This document shows positions 19,743-29,021 of a stretch of 64,000 nt of DNA, piece by piece. This DNA comes from Sphingobacteriales bacterium JAD_PAG50586_3 (GTDB lineage: Bacteria; Bacteroidota; Bacteroidia; CAMBQF01). Positions within the stretch are counted from its first letter, which is position 1. Each line of letters begins with the position of its first letter. Location: the NCBI GenBank assembly GCA_023213195.1, contig CP096135.1, positions 3,158,842-3,222,841 of the forward strand, given 5' to 3'. The notes beneath the pieces were generated by a model. The model did not search any database and had not been told where the DNA came from. It was given only the letters and a program-made list of their open reading frames with translations. Made by a program: the position numbers and the translations under genes.

Positions 19743-20095
19743 CATCAAATTAGATAATATGCGAATGAGATAATTAGATAATGTTGGTAACTGTATGAAC
19801 AGGATTAAAGGATTTAAGGATGGGTGGGATTATAATTGTTGATTGTTCTTCCCGCACTTGTTTAAATATTTTCTATTGTTGCACTTAAACACTAAAGGTA
19901 AAACGTCATTCCCGCGAAGGCGGGAATCTCACCAATAGCGAATGTTAGCTAAATCTATTTTAAAGAAATACTTGGTTTTTCTAGTAGCTATCAGCTATTA
20001 GAAAATTAATGAGTTTTATCTTAATCTCATTATTAATAATTTGCTTTGTACTTTTCTTCGAGATAGAAGTGATTGCATTTGCTTTTAAGAAAGCA
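19743..20095. other. Intergenic region with repeat debris, no gene seen
   Basis: 353 nt of AT-rich sequence without a convincing frame. It holds the left 31-nt inverted repeat (19905-19935) and GGATTAAAGGATTTAAGGATG, a decayed version of the GATTTAAGGATTA sequence near 22.9 kb. Confidence 0.6.
19905..19935. repeat. 31-nt inverted repeat, left copy
   Basis: Runs from GTCATTCCCGCGAAGG to ATCTCACCAA and itself contains the palindrome ATTCCCGC...GCGGGAAT. The exact reverse complement is at 20991-21021. Confidence 0.9.
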
Positions 20096-20943
20096 TTAAA
20101 ATTTGTCCAACTTTTTTCCCTTAATGTTTCTGAGCTCTTCTAGTCTAAGAAACATATTCCTATGCCCTTTTAGGTTTACTTTTCTCCCATTATCAATACC
20201 TAAAACTCTCATAGGCTCGCTTACTGTAGTTTTTTTATTTTGATTAAATATTCTTATTACTAAGTCACCCTCTCTAACATTTTTAATAAAGGATGAACTT
20301 GCCCCAAATCTTATATCAGCTATTGAATTTTGTGGACTTTGTAATTTTCTTTTATATAGGGTTTTATTTCTACTTAGTATAATATCTTCTTCCTCTTTAA
20401 ATAAAGCCGGCCTAACGTTTATTAGCCAAAGCCTTGACAATATAATTGCTGGCTTTTCAATTAATTGTTTACCTCTAATTTTGCCCTTATTTTTTGGTTC
20501 ATTGTACTTTTCTTTACAAAGATCAATGTATCCTTGTGTTATTTCTTCTATACATATACTATCAATATACTTTGAAATGTCATTGATTGTGCTTTTCTCA
20601 TCGACAAATACACCCGCCTCAATTAAATTACTTTGAGAATTTTCTGAAATATTCGCCGAACAAATAATGGCTTTATCATGGAATAAATAAATTTTAGCAT
20701 GCAAATTTTCACAGTTGTAAATATTAACGCCTTTTATACTGTATTTTTCTATCTCAAATGGATTTACAATTCCACTTTCAATACTTTGAAAACACATGTT
20801 TACAACCAATACATCACCTTTACTTAATGGCAGTAATTCATTAGCACCCTTTCCCAAATATGCTACAGCAATTTTTTTCTTTCTTTTGTTTGTGCTAACG
20901 AATTAATTCTCTTCCACAAATTACTATGCAAAAACTCTATCAT
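20096..20943 (-). CDS. Phospholipase D-like (HKD) protein of unknown role, frameshifted, probably acquired
   Basis: The start at 20943 gives MIEFLHSNLWKRINSLAQTK. Adding one base in the T7 run at 20872-20878 joins it to KIAVAYLGKGANELLPL. The single HKD-type motif NLHAKIYLFHDKAIICSANI (H, K and downstream Asn) places it with PLD-superfamily nucleases and phosphodiesterases that act as dimers. The C-terminal half (SRLWLINVRPALF, FGASSSFIKNVREGDLVIRI) could be a small beta-barrel substrate-binding domain; this is a guess. It is clearly more AT-rich than its neighbours and lies inside a perfect inverted repeat. DNA cleavage or defence is possible but unproven. Confidence 0.65.
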
Positions 20944-20990
20944 TTTCTAGGTCTTTTATATCCACAATATTAACTATATGTTTCTATTGC

Positions 20991-21021
20991 TTGGTGAGAT
21001 TCCCGCCTTCGCGGGAATGAC
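20991..21021. repeat. 31-nt inverted repeat, right copy
   Basis: Begins TTGGTGAGATTCCCGCC and ends GGGAATGAC; an exact reverse complement of 19905-19935. The two bracket only the PLD-like gene. Confidence 0.9.
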
Positions 21022-21055
21022 ATCCACTTCTATTAATAGTGTTTCAAAATCAGCC

Positions 21056-22439
21056 CTACGTAACTATCCAACTATTAGTTAGAAAGGAGTTGAAGAGGTA
21101 GGTTTGGTATACTAAGCCCAAAAATATGAGTAACCCGGCTAGTATGTAAACAGCCCTTTGGCTTAGCTTGCTGTAATAAATAAAGAACAATAAAACGGCT
21201 ATAAAAAATATAAAGGCAAACTCTACCATATTAATAAGCCTTTGGTTATACACACCTATCCATATAAGGAATAGTGCGCTAAAAATGCCGCCTGTTTTTA
21301 ATAGGTTTTTGCGTTGGGTAGTGGTTATGGTTTGCAGTTTGTTTAACAGCACTATAGCTACAATATAGAAAAACGGGGTACAGAGTATGTACCTGAATAA
21401 ACCGTTTAGGCTTCCGCCCTGAAAAAACAGGATGAAGAGAAAAGACCCCACAATGTAGGCCGAGGAAAGTATAGTAAGGTATTGTGTTTTTTCAGCCACT
21501 GTAGCCGACAGGATTTTATCCGCAGAAAATAGTTGCCCTTGCTTTTTGTATGCCCTGATAAAAACCGTATAACAATACCAAATGGCAGGCAGCGCTATAA
21601 ACAATATGGTAAAAACGTTGAGGGTGTGGCCTTCTTCTGACCAATCGCTTATTTGGGTGGGTAAGCGGAAGTAGTGGTCCCACACCTCTTTTTGAACGGT
21701 GATAAAATTGAAGAAGCTGCCGGTATCTAGATATTGAACATAGGCCGCTATAAATGTACCTGCCAGTATGGGAGGTAGAAATAGCAGCCAGGCTGTTTAC
21801 CACGGCTTTACTACTGCGGGTATACAGTAAACGAATAACCTCGGCCGATACAATAGAAAGCAGCACAATGGTTACTATGGGGCGTGTGGCAGCGGCTAGT
21901 AACAAGCCAGCAAACAGCAGGTATTTGTTGCCCTTGTAAAAACCGGCTATGCACAGGGTAAAACAGAAAAAGAACAGCGACTCTGAATAGGGTATTAAAA
22001 AAACGAAGGCTGAAGGTAGAGAGAGCAGCAAAAGTAGTATCGGGGTGCTCTCTTTTAGCTGTACATGGCCTATGTGCCTATAGAGGTAAAGCAACGAAAG
22101 GCCAAACAACAAAAAGTTAACCACTATAATTAACCAGCTAAAGCCTGTTAGCTTAAACACTAAAGGGAACAATGGAAAAAAGGCTGTAGTGTGAGGGTAG
22201 ATGTAACCATACTTACCAATTTGGTAATACGAGCGCGCATCCCAATGCTGTAAGTTTTCCTTTGTTATGGGTGTATAGGGTTCATCTACCCTGCGGCCTT
22301 CTGATTTATCTACCCCACCTTTGTAGGGTTTTATAACATGGCTTAAAGTTGCATGGTATACCGTGGCATTGGTAAAGGCTGTGTATATGCCTAAAAATAC
22401 TCCCAGGTAAATAAAAAGAAGTGCTATTTGCTTGGCCAA
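21056..22439 (-). CDS. PIG-V/Gpi18-like mannosyltransferase-family membrane protein, one frameshift
   Basis: A polytopic protein with about ten hydrophobic segments. The early lumenal or periplasmic loop has LQHWDARSYYQIGKYGY followed by HTTAFFPLFPLVFKL, matching PIG-V family glycosyltransferases that use polyprenyl-phosphate sugars. The frame breaks at the G-run 21770-21772. Removing one base joins NSLAAISTS to ILAGTFIAAYVQYLDTGSFF and then VWDHYFRLPTQISDW, giving about 460 residues. A TTG start is the only one available. Acceptor and sugar are unknown. Confidence 0.78.
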
Positions 22440-22536
22440 TGCGGTGGGTTGTTATAAAACCAAATATATAAACTTTTGGATGAACAGATTCGGCTAAGCA
22501 TACAAATACTATTTATTAACAATTTATATTTTATGC

Positions 22537-22588
22537 TTGACAAAAGATAGTTAATGTTGTATCTTTGTACCAGTTATTGCGCAATAAC
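22537..22588 (+). promoter_or_regulatory. Promoter-like sequence followed by a perfect 16-nt palindrome, no gene downstream
   Basis: TTGACA-like -33 (22537) and TATCTTTG (22560-22567) with 23 nt between their starts is a good Bacteroidota promoter. Immediately after it, GTTATTGCGCAATAAC (22573-22588) would sit at or just after the transcript start. It could be an operator or the 5' hairpin of an untranslated RNA. Confidence 0.45.
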
Positions 22589-23010
22589 AATGTGACACCC
22601 AATTCCTGATGGGTTATTTAGGTAAAAACAAAAAGAGTAGCAGTACTGCACCCCTCCCCAACCCCTCCCCCAAGGGAGAGGGGCTTAAAAAGAGTTAAGC
22701 GTTGTAAAGAAAGCGCCTTTTGATTATTAAATAGTTAAGTAAACCGAAAGCATCTTTGAATTAAGCTCTGTCGGTAAGTTATACTCAAACTATATTTTAT
22801 GCTTTAACCCCTTTCTGCCCAACAGAGAGGGGTTGAAGTGTTTGTATTAATTGTCTGAACCGCAGATTTAAACGGATTTATATGATTTAAGGATTAATTG
22901 GTTTTCGCGTAGGTGTTTAACTCTCCGGCGATTGGTAGTCTAGTTCTTTGATTTACGATAGGAGAATCGCCACCCTCTCTTAATGCTAAGAGAGGGTTAA
23001 GCTACGACCC

Positions 23011-23042
23011 GCGAAAACGAGCTATCGGGCTACGTGCTGTAA
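23011..23042. repeat. 32-34-nt dispersed repeat, copy 1
   Basis: GCGAAAACGAG followed by CTATCGGGCTACGTGCTGTAA. Related copies at 23124, 23298 and 23506 share GCGAAAA and CTACACGCTGTAG. Confidence 0.7.
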
Positions 23043-23123
23043 GAGTTTACCACCCCCGTCACGACTATCGTCGCGACACCCCCTCCTAAATTTAGGAGGG
23101 GGAAGGGGGAGGTGGAAACAGGC

Positions 23124-23157
23124 GCGAAAACGAGCGTATTGGTTACATGCTGTAGGG
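23124..23157. repeat. 32-34-nt dispersed repeat, copy 2
   Basis: GCGAAAACGAGCGTATTGG then TTACATGCTGTAGGG; same orientation as copy 1. Confidence 0.7.
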
Positions 23158-23297
23158 GTATAATTAAATGTAAAATGATAAACTAAAAATGAAAAATATA
23201 ACCAACACGCCGTACGACACTCTAAAAAATACCCTCTCCCGTCTGTCGCCGTTTGGCGACATCCACCCTCTCAATGAGAGGGACCTTTAAAACAGGT

Positions 23298-23329
23298 GCG
23301 AAAATTGAGTATTAGCTACACGCTGTAGA
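23298..23329. repeat. 32-34-nt dispersed repeat, copy 3
   Basis: GCGAAAATTGAGTATTAG then CTACACGCTGTAGA; same orientation. It lies directly before the larger dispersed repeat copy 2. Confidence 0.7.
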
Positions 23330-23334
23330 GTTTC

Positions 23335-23479
23335 TTCATTACTTTTTGCTTGTCCAAAAAGTAATCAAAAAAGACACCACGCGCACCAACCCTCATTTCG
23401 TTTCGCCCCGCAACCTTGCACACAACCTCCTGCTCAACTACATTCAGGTTCGCACTGCGCGTGGACTACCCACCGCACT
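23335..23479. repeat. Dispersed intergenic repeat, copy 2
   Basis: Shares TTCATTACTTTTTGCTTGTC, GTAAxCAAAAAAGACACCACGC and GCGTGGACTACCCACCGCACT with 11483-11624, in the same orientation. The internal 80 nt differ between copies. Confidence 0.75.
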
Positions 23480-23505
23480 GTTCAAGACGAGGATTAATTT
23501 GAACC

Positions 23506-23539
23506 GCGAAAACGATAGTATTGGCTACACGCTGTAGGG
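23506..23539. repeat. 32-34-nt dispersed repeat, copy 4
   Basis: GCGAAAACGATAGTATTGG then CTACACGCTGTAGGG; same orientation, just after the larger repeat. Confidence 0.7.
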
Positions 23540-23717
23540 AAAGCTAAACTCAAAAAAATGTGTTTGTGACGAATTGCTATTGCTAATTAAAGTAAAGGCT
23601 TTGCATTATAAAAATCAAAATAAACTATATGCTTCAATCTATGTTATGTAGCCACAGAAATTAAAAAAGTAAAAAAACATAACCTTGTTAACCCTATTAC
23701 TAGTAGGTAAGACATTG

Positions 23718-23725
23718 TATATTTG
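23718..23725 (+). promoter_or_regulatory. -7 promoter box of queD, 6 nt before ATG
   Basis: TATATTTG then CAAAAC and ATG at 23732. The upstream TTG at 23723 lies inside the box and is unlikely to be the start. Confidence 0.55.
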
Positions 23726-23731
23726 CAAAAC

Positions 23732-24160
23732 ATGATTCCAGAAGTTACAGTATATCGCAAAGAGCATTTTAATGCCGCCCACCGCTTGTATAACCCGGCG
23801 TGGGACAATAATAAAAACAACGAGGTATTTGGGTTGTGCAACAACCCGCACTTTCATGGCCACAACTACGACCTTATGGTTAAAGTTACCGGTCCGGTAG
23901 ACCCTGAAACCGGCTATGTGATTAACCTAAAGACGTTAAGTGACATTATTAAGAAAGAGATACTGGACCGCTACGACCACCAAAACCTTAACCTTGATAC
24001 CGATGAGTTTAACATGGATAAAGGCGGCATAAACCCTACGGCAGAAAATATTGCGGTTGTTATTTGGCAACGCCTGCGCAATAAATTAGAGTCGCATTTA
24101 AAACTTACCGTGGTACTTTACGAAACCGAACGTAACATAGTAGAATACAGCGGGAATTAA
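23732..24160 (+). CDS. queD: 6-pyruvoyl-tetrahydropterin synthase/6-carboxytetrahydropterin synthase family (QueD)
   Basis: 142 residues. Zinc-binding histidines lie in HFNAAHRL and FHGHNYDL, the catalytic-region Cys in FGLCNNPH, the DH pair in YDHQNLN, and the C-terminal YETERNIVEY block binds the pterin. In most bacteria without a biopterin pathway this enzyme makes 6-carboxytetrahydropterin for queuosine and other deazapurines; no other que gene is in the window. The ATG at 23732 was chosen because the -7 box overlaps the alternative TTG. Confidence 0.92.
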   Translation: MIPEVTVYRKEHFNAAHRLYNPAWDNNKNNEVFGLCNNPHFHGHNYDLMVKVTGPVDPETGYVINLKTLSDIIKKEILDRYDHQNLNLDTDEFNMDKGGINPTAENIAVVIWQRLRNKLESHLKLTVVLYETERNIVEYSGN

Positions 24161-24234
24161 ATAATTTATTTCTCTTTTAAATACCAAAAACTTTTGCCAA
24201 ATTTGAGGAGGTTAAAAAAATCTCTGTTTACACC

Positions 24235-25494
24235 ATGCTTACAAAACTCTATTTTAAAGCAAGCCTTGCTGCCATTGCACTCCTTTTTTGTTTACCGCTT
24301 ATGGCTGTTGATGGGCTTAAGCTAACATCATCAAACCTGGTTAAAACCCATACCAAAGAAGAACTTAAAAAGAAGTTTAAAGAAAACCGCGTGCCCAGCT
24401 TTATTATTAAAGTTAAATATACGGTTGATGTGTATGAGATATTGTATAAAACCCAATTACCCGATGGTACGCCTGTTACAGCATCGGGCTTGTACTTTGT
24501 GCCCAAAGGCCGTAAGGGTAAAATACCTACCATAGTTTACCACCATGGCACGCAGGTAGAAAAATCGCGCGGAGACGGTGTTTTACATGGTGAGCAAGCT
24601 ATAAGCACAGGCTATGCCTGCTCTGGCTACGCCGTTATTATGCCTGATTATATTGGCTTAGGCAAGGGTGAAGGCCTGCATATTTATCAGCATTACGAGA
24701 GCGAGGCACAAGCATCTGTAGATATGATACGTGCTGTACGTGAACTAAACAAAGACATTAACGTAAGCCTGCGCGATGAGTTGTTTATTACCGGCTACTC
24801 GCAGGGTGGCCATGCGGCTATGTCGCTGCACAAGTTTATAGAAGAGAAATACCCTACGGAGTTTAAGGTAAAAGCATCATCGCCCATGTCGGGCGCTTAT
24901 GATATGGCCGGTGTGCAAAGCGAGGTTATGTTTAAGCCCTACGCATACCAAGGCTACCTGCCCTACCTGCTATTTTCTTACAACAGGGTGTATAATATGT
25001 ACCCTAATGTTAACACGATTTTTAAAGCCCCGTTTGATACCTTGTTGATGCCTTTGTTTGATGGCAGCCACAATATGGGCGATGCTAACCGCATTATGCC
25101 TCCTATACCTAAAGATGTTATAAAAGACAGTATTGTAGACTTGTATAAAAGCAGCGCTGATTTCCCGTTCCGTAAATACCTTGCTGAGAATAGTGTAGCC
25201 AACTGGAAACCTAACGCGCCAGTGCAAATGTGCTACTGCGAGGGCGACCAACAGGTTACTTACCGTAATGCCCTTGTTGCCGAAGCTAACATGAAAAAGT
25301 TGGGTGCTAAAAATGTACGTGCCTTTAGGGTGGGTAAAAAGCAAGGCCATGTTACCTGCGCCATGTTTGCCGCTATACATACCAAAATGTATTTTGATAG
25401 CTTTTTAAAAGGCAGTAAAAAAGGCCGTAAAGGTCCTGTTATTAAGCGCTGGCTATTGAATATCGCCAAGAAGAAAGTACCATCGCAAGATTAA
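24235..25494 (+). CDS. Secreted alpha/beta hydrolase (lipase/esterase-like)
   Basis: 419 residues with a signal peptide (residues 1-25). The oxyanion-side motif YHHGTQV is near 102 and the nucleophile elbow GYSQGG has S189. The likely acid is in YCEGDQQVTY and the His in KKQGHVTCAM near the C-terminus, a complete triad order. The N-terminal part (VYEILYKTQLPDGTPVTASG) resembles secretory lipase/acyl-aminopeptidase-like hydrolases. No sorting domain is present, so it is probably periplasmic or outer-membrane associated. Substrate unknown. Confidence 0.87.
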   Translation: MLTKLYFKASLAAIALLFCLPLMAVDGLKLTSSNLVKTHTKEELKKKFKENRVPSFIIKVKYTVDVYEILYKTQLPDGTPVTASGLYFVPKGRKGKIPTIVYHHGTQVEKSRGDGVLHGEQAISTGYACSGYAVIMPDYIGLGKGEGLHIYQHYESEAQASVDMIRAVRELNKDINVSLRDELFITGYSQGGHAAMSLHKFIEEKYPTEFKVKASSPMSGAYDMAGVQSEVMFKPYAYQGYLPYLLFSYNRVYNMYPNVNTIFKAPFDTLLMPLFDGSHNMGDANRIMPPIPKDVIKDSIVDLYKSSADFPFRKYLAENSVANWKPNAPVQMCYCEGDQQVTYRNALVAEANMKKLGAKNVRAFRVGKKQGHVTCAMFAAIHTKMYFDSFLKGSKKGRKGPVIKRWLLNIAKKKVPSQD

Positions 25495-26677
25495 ACACTT
25501 TGTATAAAATCCTCCAGCTTTTTAATAACCACATTGGTGCGGTAGTTTTGGGCTATAAATTCGGCAGCCTGGGTGCCTATTGCAGTAACGGTTTCGGGGT
25601 GCTTAAGCAGGTGTATTATAGCGTTGGCAAAGTCTGTAGCAGAGTCTGCAACCACTATGTTATTACCGTTGGAAATATTAACCCCTTCTACAGCAACAGT
25701 AGTTGCTACAATGGCTTTGCCAAGGGCCATACCCTCTATAATTTTAACCCTTACCCCGCTACCCGCAAATAAGGGGACTACCATTATTTGTTTATTGGCA
25801 ATGTATTCTGTAGGGCTATCAATAGCCCCATCAACAAAAACAGAAGCGGTTGCCTTATCATAAATGCTCTTTGGCATATTACGCCCGGCCAGGTATAGCT
25901 TTGCTGCAGGGTACTCAGCAGTAACCAAAGGCCATACCTTATCTATAAGCCAGATAATACCTTCTACATTGGGCATCCAATCCATAGAGCCTAAGTGGAA
26001 AACGGTATCAGCATTGGCCCGGGTATTGTCTAATGGTAAATATTCAGTACTCAGGTTAATGGTTTTAACCTTTGCTGAAGGTGCTATAATACTAATGGTT
26101 TGCCTGTCTACACTACTTATAGCGGCAACCCCGTTAACACGGGCAAATACCCACTGCTCGTACTTAGCCATTTGCCGCACCATTGCTTTAAGGTATACAC
26201 GGCGGAGTATGTTTTTTCATTATCGTACAACCGTTTCCAAATAAGGTATTCAACGTTGTGGGCACGCAGTATAATTTTGGCGCTGCTATGCTTTCTGATA
26301 GTATCAATATAAGGCGCTACATAAATACTTTCCAGCAGGATAACATCAAACTCATCGGCCTGTAATATTTGAATTAGACGCTGTTTCAGCTTATCAGATA
26401 CAAAGCGCTTTAGAATATATAAATCGTCTTTTATAAAGGCTGTTATAAGTGCTACGGGCTTAATTCCGGTATCAACAAATACAGATTCGGCCTGCGTTTC
26501 GTGCTTGTAGGTTTCGCTTAATTTATCTTGTTTAAAAGGGTGTTTGCTGGTTTCAATACTCACCACTTTAACGGTATGGCCGGCATCTAACAAGCCCCGC
26601 GTTAAGGCATGCATAGCAATGGTGCCACCATCTACCGTGGGGAAAGGGGGTTTATTACACAGTTGCAGAACCTTCAT
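25491..26677 (-). CDS. Glycosyltransferase, GT4/GT-B type, one frameshift
   Basis: The N-terminal half starts MKVLQLCNKPPFPTVDGGTI with a glycine-rich donor-side loop. The C-terminal half has FHLGSMDWMPNVEGI and the nucleotide-sugar-binding block VRVKIIEGMALGKAIVATTV. The frame shifts between about 26187 and 26194; restoring it joins TYSAVYTLK to AMVRQMAKYEQWVF, total about 395 residues. It starts immediately after the stop of the LptF/G-like permease gene, so the two are co-transcribed and may both serve envelope glycan or lipid export. It ends 4 nt inside the convergent hydrolase gene. Confidence 0.85.
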
Positions 26678-28189
26678 TTAAGCCGGTTTATTGGTGTTAT
26701 CTTCCTGGGCCATTAGCTTATTCCAGGTTTTGGTAGGAAGTACTTTCCTGAAAATACGCATATACCTTTCAGAATCGAACAGGGCCGAATCGGTAGTAGC
26801 TTTGTAGGTAAGGTAAATGCCCAAAGGCAACAACACAGCCGGTGCCAGCCACATACCCTGAAATGCTGAAAGAACCCCACCTTTGGCAAATTTCTCTCCG
26901 GTAATACTTATAATATGGAAGGTGATAAACAAGCATACCGACACTACCATTGGCAGGCCCAAGCCACCTTTGCGGATAATTGCACCTAAGGGGGCAGCCA
27001 CAAAAAACAGTACCAAACAAGCAAATGATAAGGTAAACTTACGGTGCCATTCAACCTCATGCCTTGCAATGTTTTTTTGCACCATTTGAGTATCGTTCAG
27101 GCTATTTTCTACAATGGCTTTAGAGCTGCGGGCAATGTTAGCGGCGGTTTCTAAAATACGCCTGCTTTCGTTTGGTGGTATGCTATCTAACAAATTCTTT
27201 TTGGTAGTAATTTTTACGGGGGTAATCTCCGGCCCCTGACGCTCTATGTATATTTGGAAATAGCGGTAGCCCCTTTGCACGTTGCGTGCTGTATGTTCTA
27301 TGCCCCTTTTCAACTCCGACACCAGCGTATCTTTGGTTTTCTCCAACTGGTCAAGGTTCATCATTTGGGCATTGTCTTTAAACAGGCTTTCATCGGTACG
27401 CTTCAACCCAAAATCTTCCATACTCATAATAAACACAAGCTTTTTAAAGCTTTCGCGTATATAAGGGTCATCGGCCCGGTTCACCTTATAAAACTCGTTG
27501 CTGCCATCTTTTTTAGTCTTGGCCCTGGCCTCGTTGTAGGAGTTTCCATCGTACAGCGTAAGCACCAATTTAGTTTTATCAGGACTAAGCTCCATAGTGC
27601 CGGTTTTAGCAACGGTAACAGAGGTATTGCCATTTTCAGCGGTATGGTCGTAAACTACAAGGTCGTTAAGGGTTTTCCCATCGTTTGTCTTTTTATTTAC
27701 ACGTATGCTATAGCCGGTAATCTCGCTATTATAAACCCCCTCTTTAATATTAAGTGTGGGCTTGCTTTTGCTTACATCATACAGCAACGATTTCATTTTA
27801 AGGTTAGCGTATGGCAGCGCGTAGTTAGAGAAAAAGAAGGCGCCTACACATATCATGGCCGATACTACTATAAGCGGCTGCATAACTCGTTGCAGCGACA
27901 CTCCGGCTGCTTTAAAAGCCACCAGTTCGTAATGCTCGCCCAGGTTACCAAATGTCATTAACGATGAAAGAAGTATGGCTAGCGGTAACGCCAGTGGCAC
28001 CAAGCTAAAAGAGGCATACAGCAATAACTCGGCAATAATGCCCCCATCAAGGCCCTTACCTACCAAATCATCAATATACTTCCACAAAAACTGCATTAAT
28101 AGTACAAATAGGGCTATAAAAAAGGTAAGTACAAAGGGCCCTATGTACGATTTGATAATGAGTTTCTGATATGTCTTGATTAAAGCCAT
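26678..28189 (-). CDS. LptF/LptG family lipopolysaccharide export permease
   Basis: 503 residues from the ATG at 28189 (MALIKTYQKLIIKSYIGPFV). Three membrane helices at the N-terminus, a large periplasmic beta-rich domain, and three C-terminal helices make the LptF/G (YjgP/YjgQ) layout. The periplasmic part contains DPYIRESFKKLVFIMSMED and is longer than in Proteobacteria, as is usual in this phylum. It works with LptB as an inner-membrane ABC transporter moving LPS to the bridge. One member is present here; its partner lies elsewhere. A -7 box lies 7 nt upstream. Confidence 0.92.
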   Translation of the reverse strand: MALIKTYQKLIIKSYIGPFVLTFFIALFVLLMQFLWKYIDDLVGKGLDGGIIAELLLYASFSLVPLALPLAILLSSLMTFGNLGEHYELVAFKAAGVSLQRVMQPLIVVSAMICVGAFFFSNYALPYANLKMKSLLYDVSKSKPTLNIKEGVYNSEITGYSIRVNKKTNDGKTLNDLVVYDHTAENGNTSVTVAKTGTMELSPDKTKLVLTLYDGNSYNEARAKTKKDGSNEFYKVNRADDPYIRESFKKLVFIMSMEDFGLKRTDESLFKDNAQMMNLDQLEKTKDTLVSELKRGIEHTARNVQRGYRYFQIYIERQGPEITPVKITTKKNLLDSIPPNESRRILETAANIARSSKAIVENSLNDTQMVQKNIARHEVEWHRKFTLSFACLVLFFVAAPLGAIIRKGGLGLPMVVSVCLFITFHIISITGEKFAKGGVLSAFQGMWLAPAVLLPLGIYLTYKATTDSALFDSERYMRIFRKVLPTKTWNKLMAQEDNTNKPA

Positions 28190-28196
28190 CCGCACG

Positions 28197-28204
28197 CAAA
28201 GGTA
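28197..28204 (-). promoter_or_regulatory. -7 promoter box of the LptF/G gene, 7 nt before ATG
   Basis: Minus strand TACCTTTG then CGTGCGG and ATG; it rules against the GTG two codons upstream. Confidence 0.55.
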
Positions 28205-28316
28205 ATGCTATCTAATTCAAAAGCTGAATGTATAATGAACCTAACGCAGAAGAAAGAATAAAATTTCAGGATATTGCATACAAACTCATTATGCACTTTG
28301 CATTATGAATTATGCA

Positions 28317-28715
28317 TTAAGAGCCAATGGCGTGCATAAGCTTATGTATCTGGTTGTTCCAGTATAGTATTCGGCTTTGCTTTTCGTCCGCTTCAACAAA
28401 ATCAGTAACAATAAGGGCTACATCGTTTGTTAGTTCATCAACCTCTATGCGGTATTCAAAAAACACACCGTCTTCCTCGTCGGCATCCCACTTAAGGCGA
28501 AGCAACACATTTTCTTTTTGGCTTAATAGCTGCGCGGTTTCTACGCTGCCATCCCATTTAAAGCTATACTCTTTGTTGCGTATGTTAGCATCATCGCAAA
28601 ACCACTCAGCCAAACCGCTGGGGCTTATTAGCATGTTATAAATAATCTTAGGCGACGATTTTATAGGGTACTCAAGGGTTATTTGTTCCTTGGTATGTTT
28701 TACTGCTTTTGCCAT
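28317..28715 (-). CDS. START-like/SRPBCC domain protein
   Basis: 132 residues. The sequence EQITLEYPIKSSPKIIYNML, SPSGLAEWFCDD and YSFKWDGSVETAQL is the AHSA1/START-like Bacteroidota family. The fold has a hydrophobic cavity that binds lipids or other small ligands, but the ligand is not known. No signal peptide is present. It is alone, followed by TTATGCATT-type repeat sequence. Stop TAA. Confidence 0.85.
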   Translation of the reverse strand: MAKAVKHTKEQITLEYPIKSSPKIIYNMLISPSGLAEWFCDDANIRNKEYSFKWDGSVETAQLLSQKENVLLRLKWDADEEDGVFFEYRIEVDELTNDVALIVTDFVEADEKQSRILYWNNQIHKLMHAIGS

Positions 28716-28888
28716 ATTTCAACCATTTGGTTATACTCAACAAGTCAATAGTATTGGATATTTTTGAATAAAACAACATAACATGTAAATATTTTCACAA
28801 CTGTAGCCTCAAAGACAACAACTGCAAGGGTTACAAAATTTTCAGCCAATAGTTTTACATGATATTGCTGGATATAAAAAATACTTTC

Positions 28889-28896
28889 TATATTTG
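28889..28896 (+). promoter_or_regulatory. -7 promoter box of tRNA-Met
   Basis: TATATTTG, ending 11 nt before the first tRNA base; TTGC at 28865 may be the -33 element. Confidence 0.55.
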
Positions 28897-28907
28897 CAGC
28901 CCTTTTT

Positions 28908-28981
28908 GGCGAGGTAGCTCAGTTGGTTAGAGCACAGGATTCATAACCCTGAGGTCACGAGTTCAACTCTCGTCCTCGCTA
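28908..28981 (+). tRNA. tRNA-Met (anticodon CAT)
   Basis: A complete cloverleaf: acceptor GGCGAGG with CCTCGCT, D-arm GCTC...GAGC, anticodon stem-loop AGGATTCATAACCCT with CAT, and T-arm CGAGTTCAACTCTCG. CCA is not encoded. An elongator Met is most likely; a lysidine-modified Ile tRNA with the same anticodon cannot be excluded by eye. The 3' part is duplicated at 29272-29330 beyond a GIY-YIG gene. Confidence 0.95.
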
Positions 28982-28987
28982 CAATAT

Positions 28988-29013
28988 AACCCTCGGTATG
29001 GCTCCGGGGGTTT
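28988..29013 (+). terminator. Hairpin terminator after tRNA-Met
   Basis: AACCCTCGG...CCGGGGGTT followed by a T-run. It overlaps the first codons of the longest GIY-YIG frame, supporting the later ATG at 29022. Confidence 0.6.
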
Positions 29014-29021
29014 TTATTTTT

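Larger units (their letters stand above)
22440..23717. other. Gene-free 1.28-kb region full of repeats and palindromes
   Basis: No open frame of quality is present. Contents in order: a promoter-like TTGA...TATCTTTG at 22537-22567; a perfect 16-nt palindrome at 22573-22588; CCCCTCCC/GGGAGGGG-type hairpins near 22650-22685, 22970-22998, 23083-23105 and 23230-23285; a degraded GATTTAAGGATTA sequence near 22885; four related 32-34-nt repeats (23011, 23124, 23298, 23506); and the second copy of a dispersed repeat (23335-23479). Confidence 0.75.

Noticed and set aside
23011..23539. Possible CRISPR array from the four repeats
   Set aside because: Spacing is irregular (113, 174 and 208 nt), repeats are diverged, and spacers carry other repeats; no cas genes.
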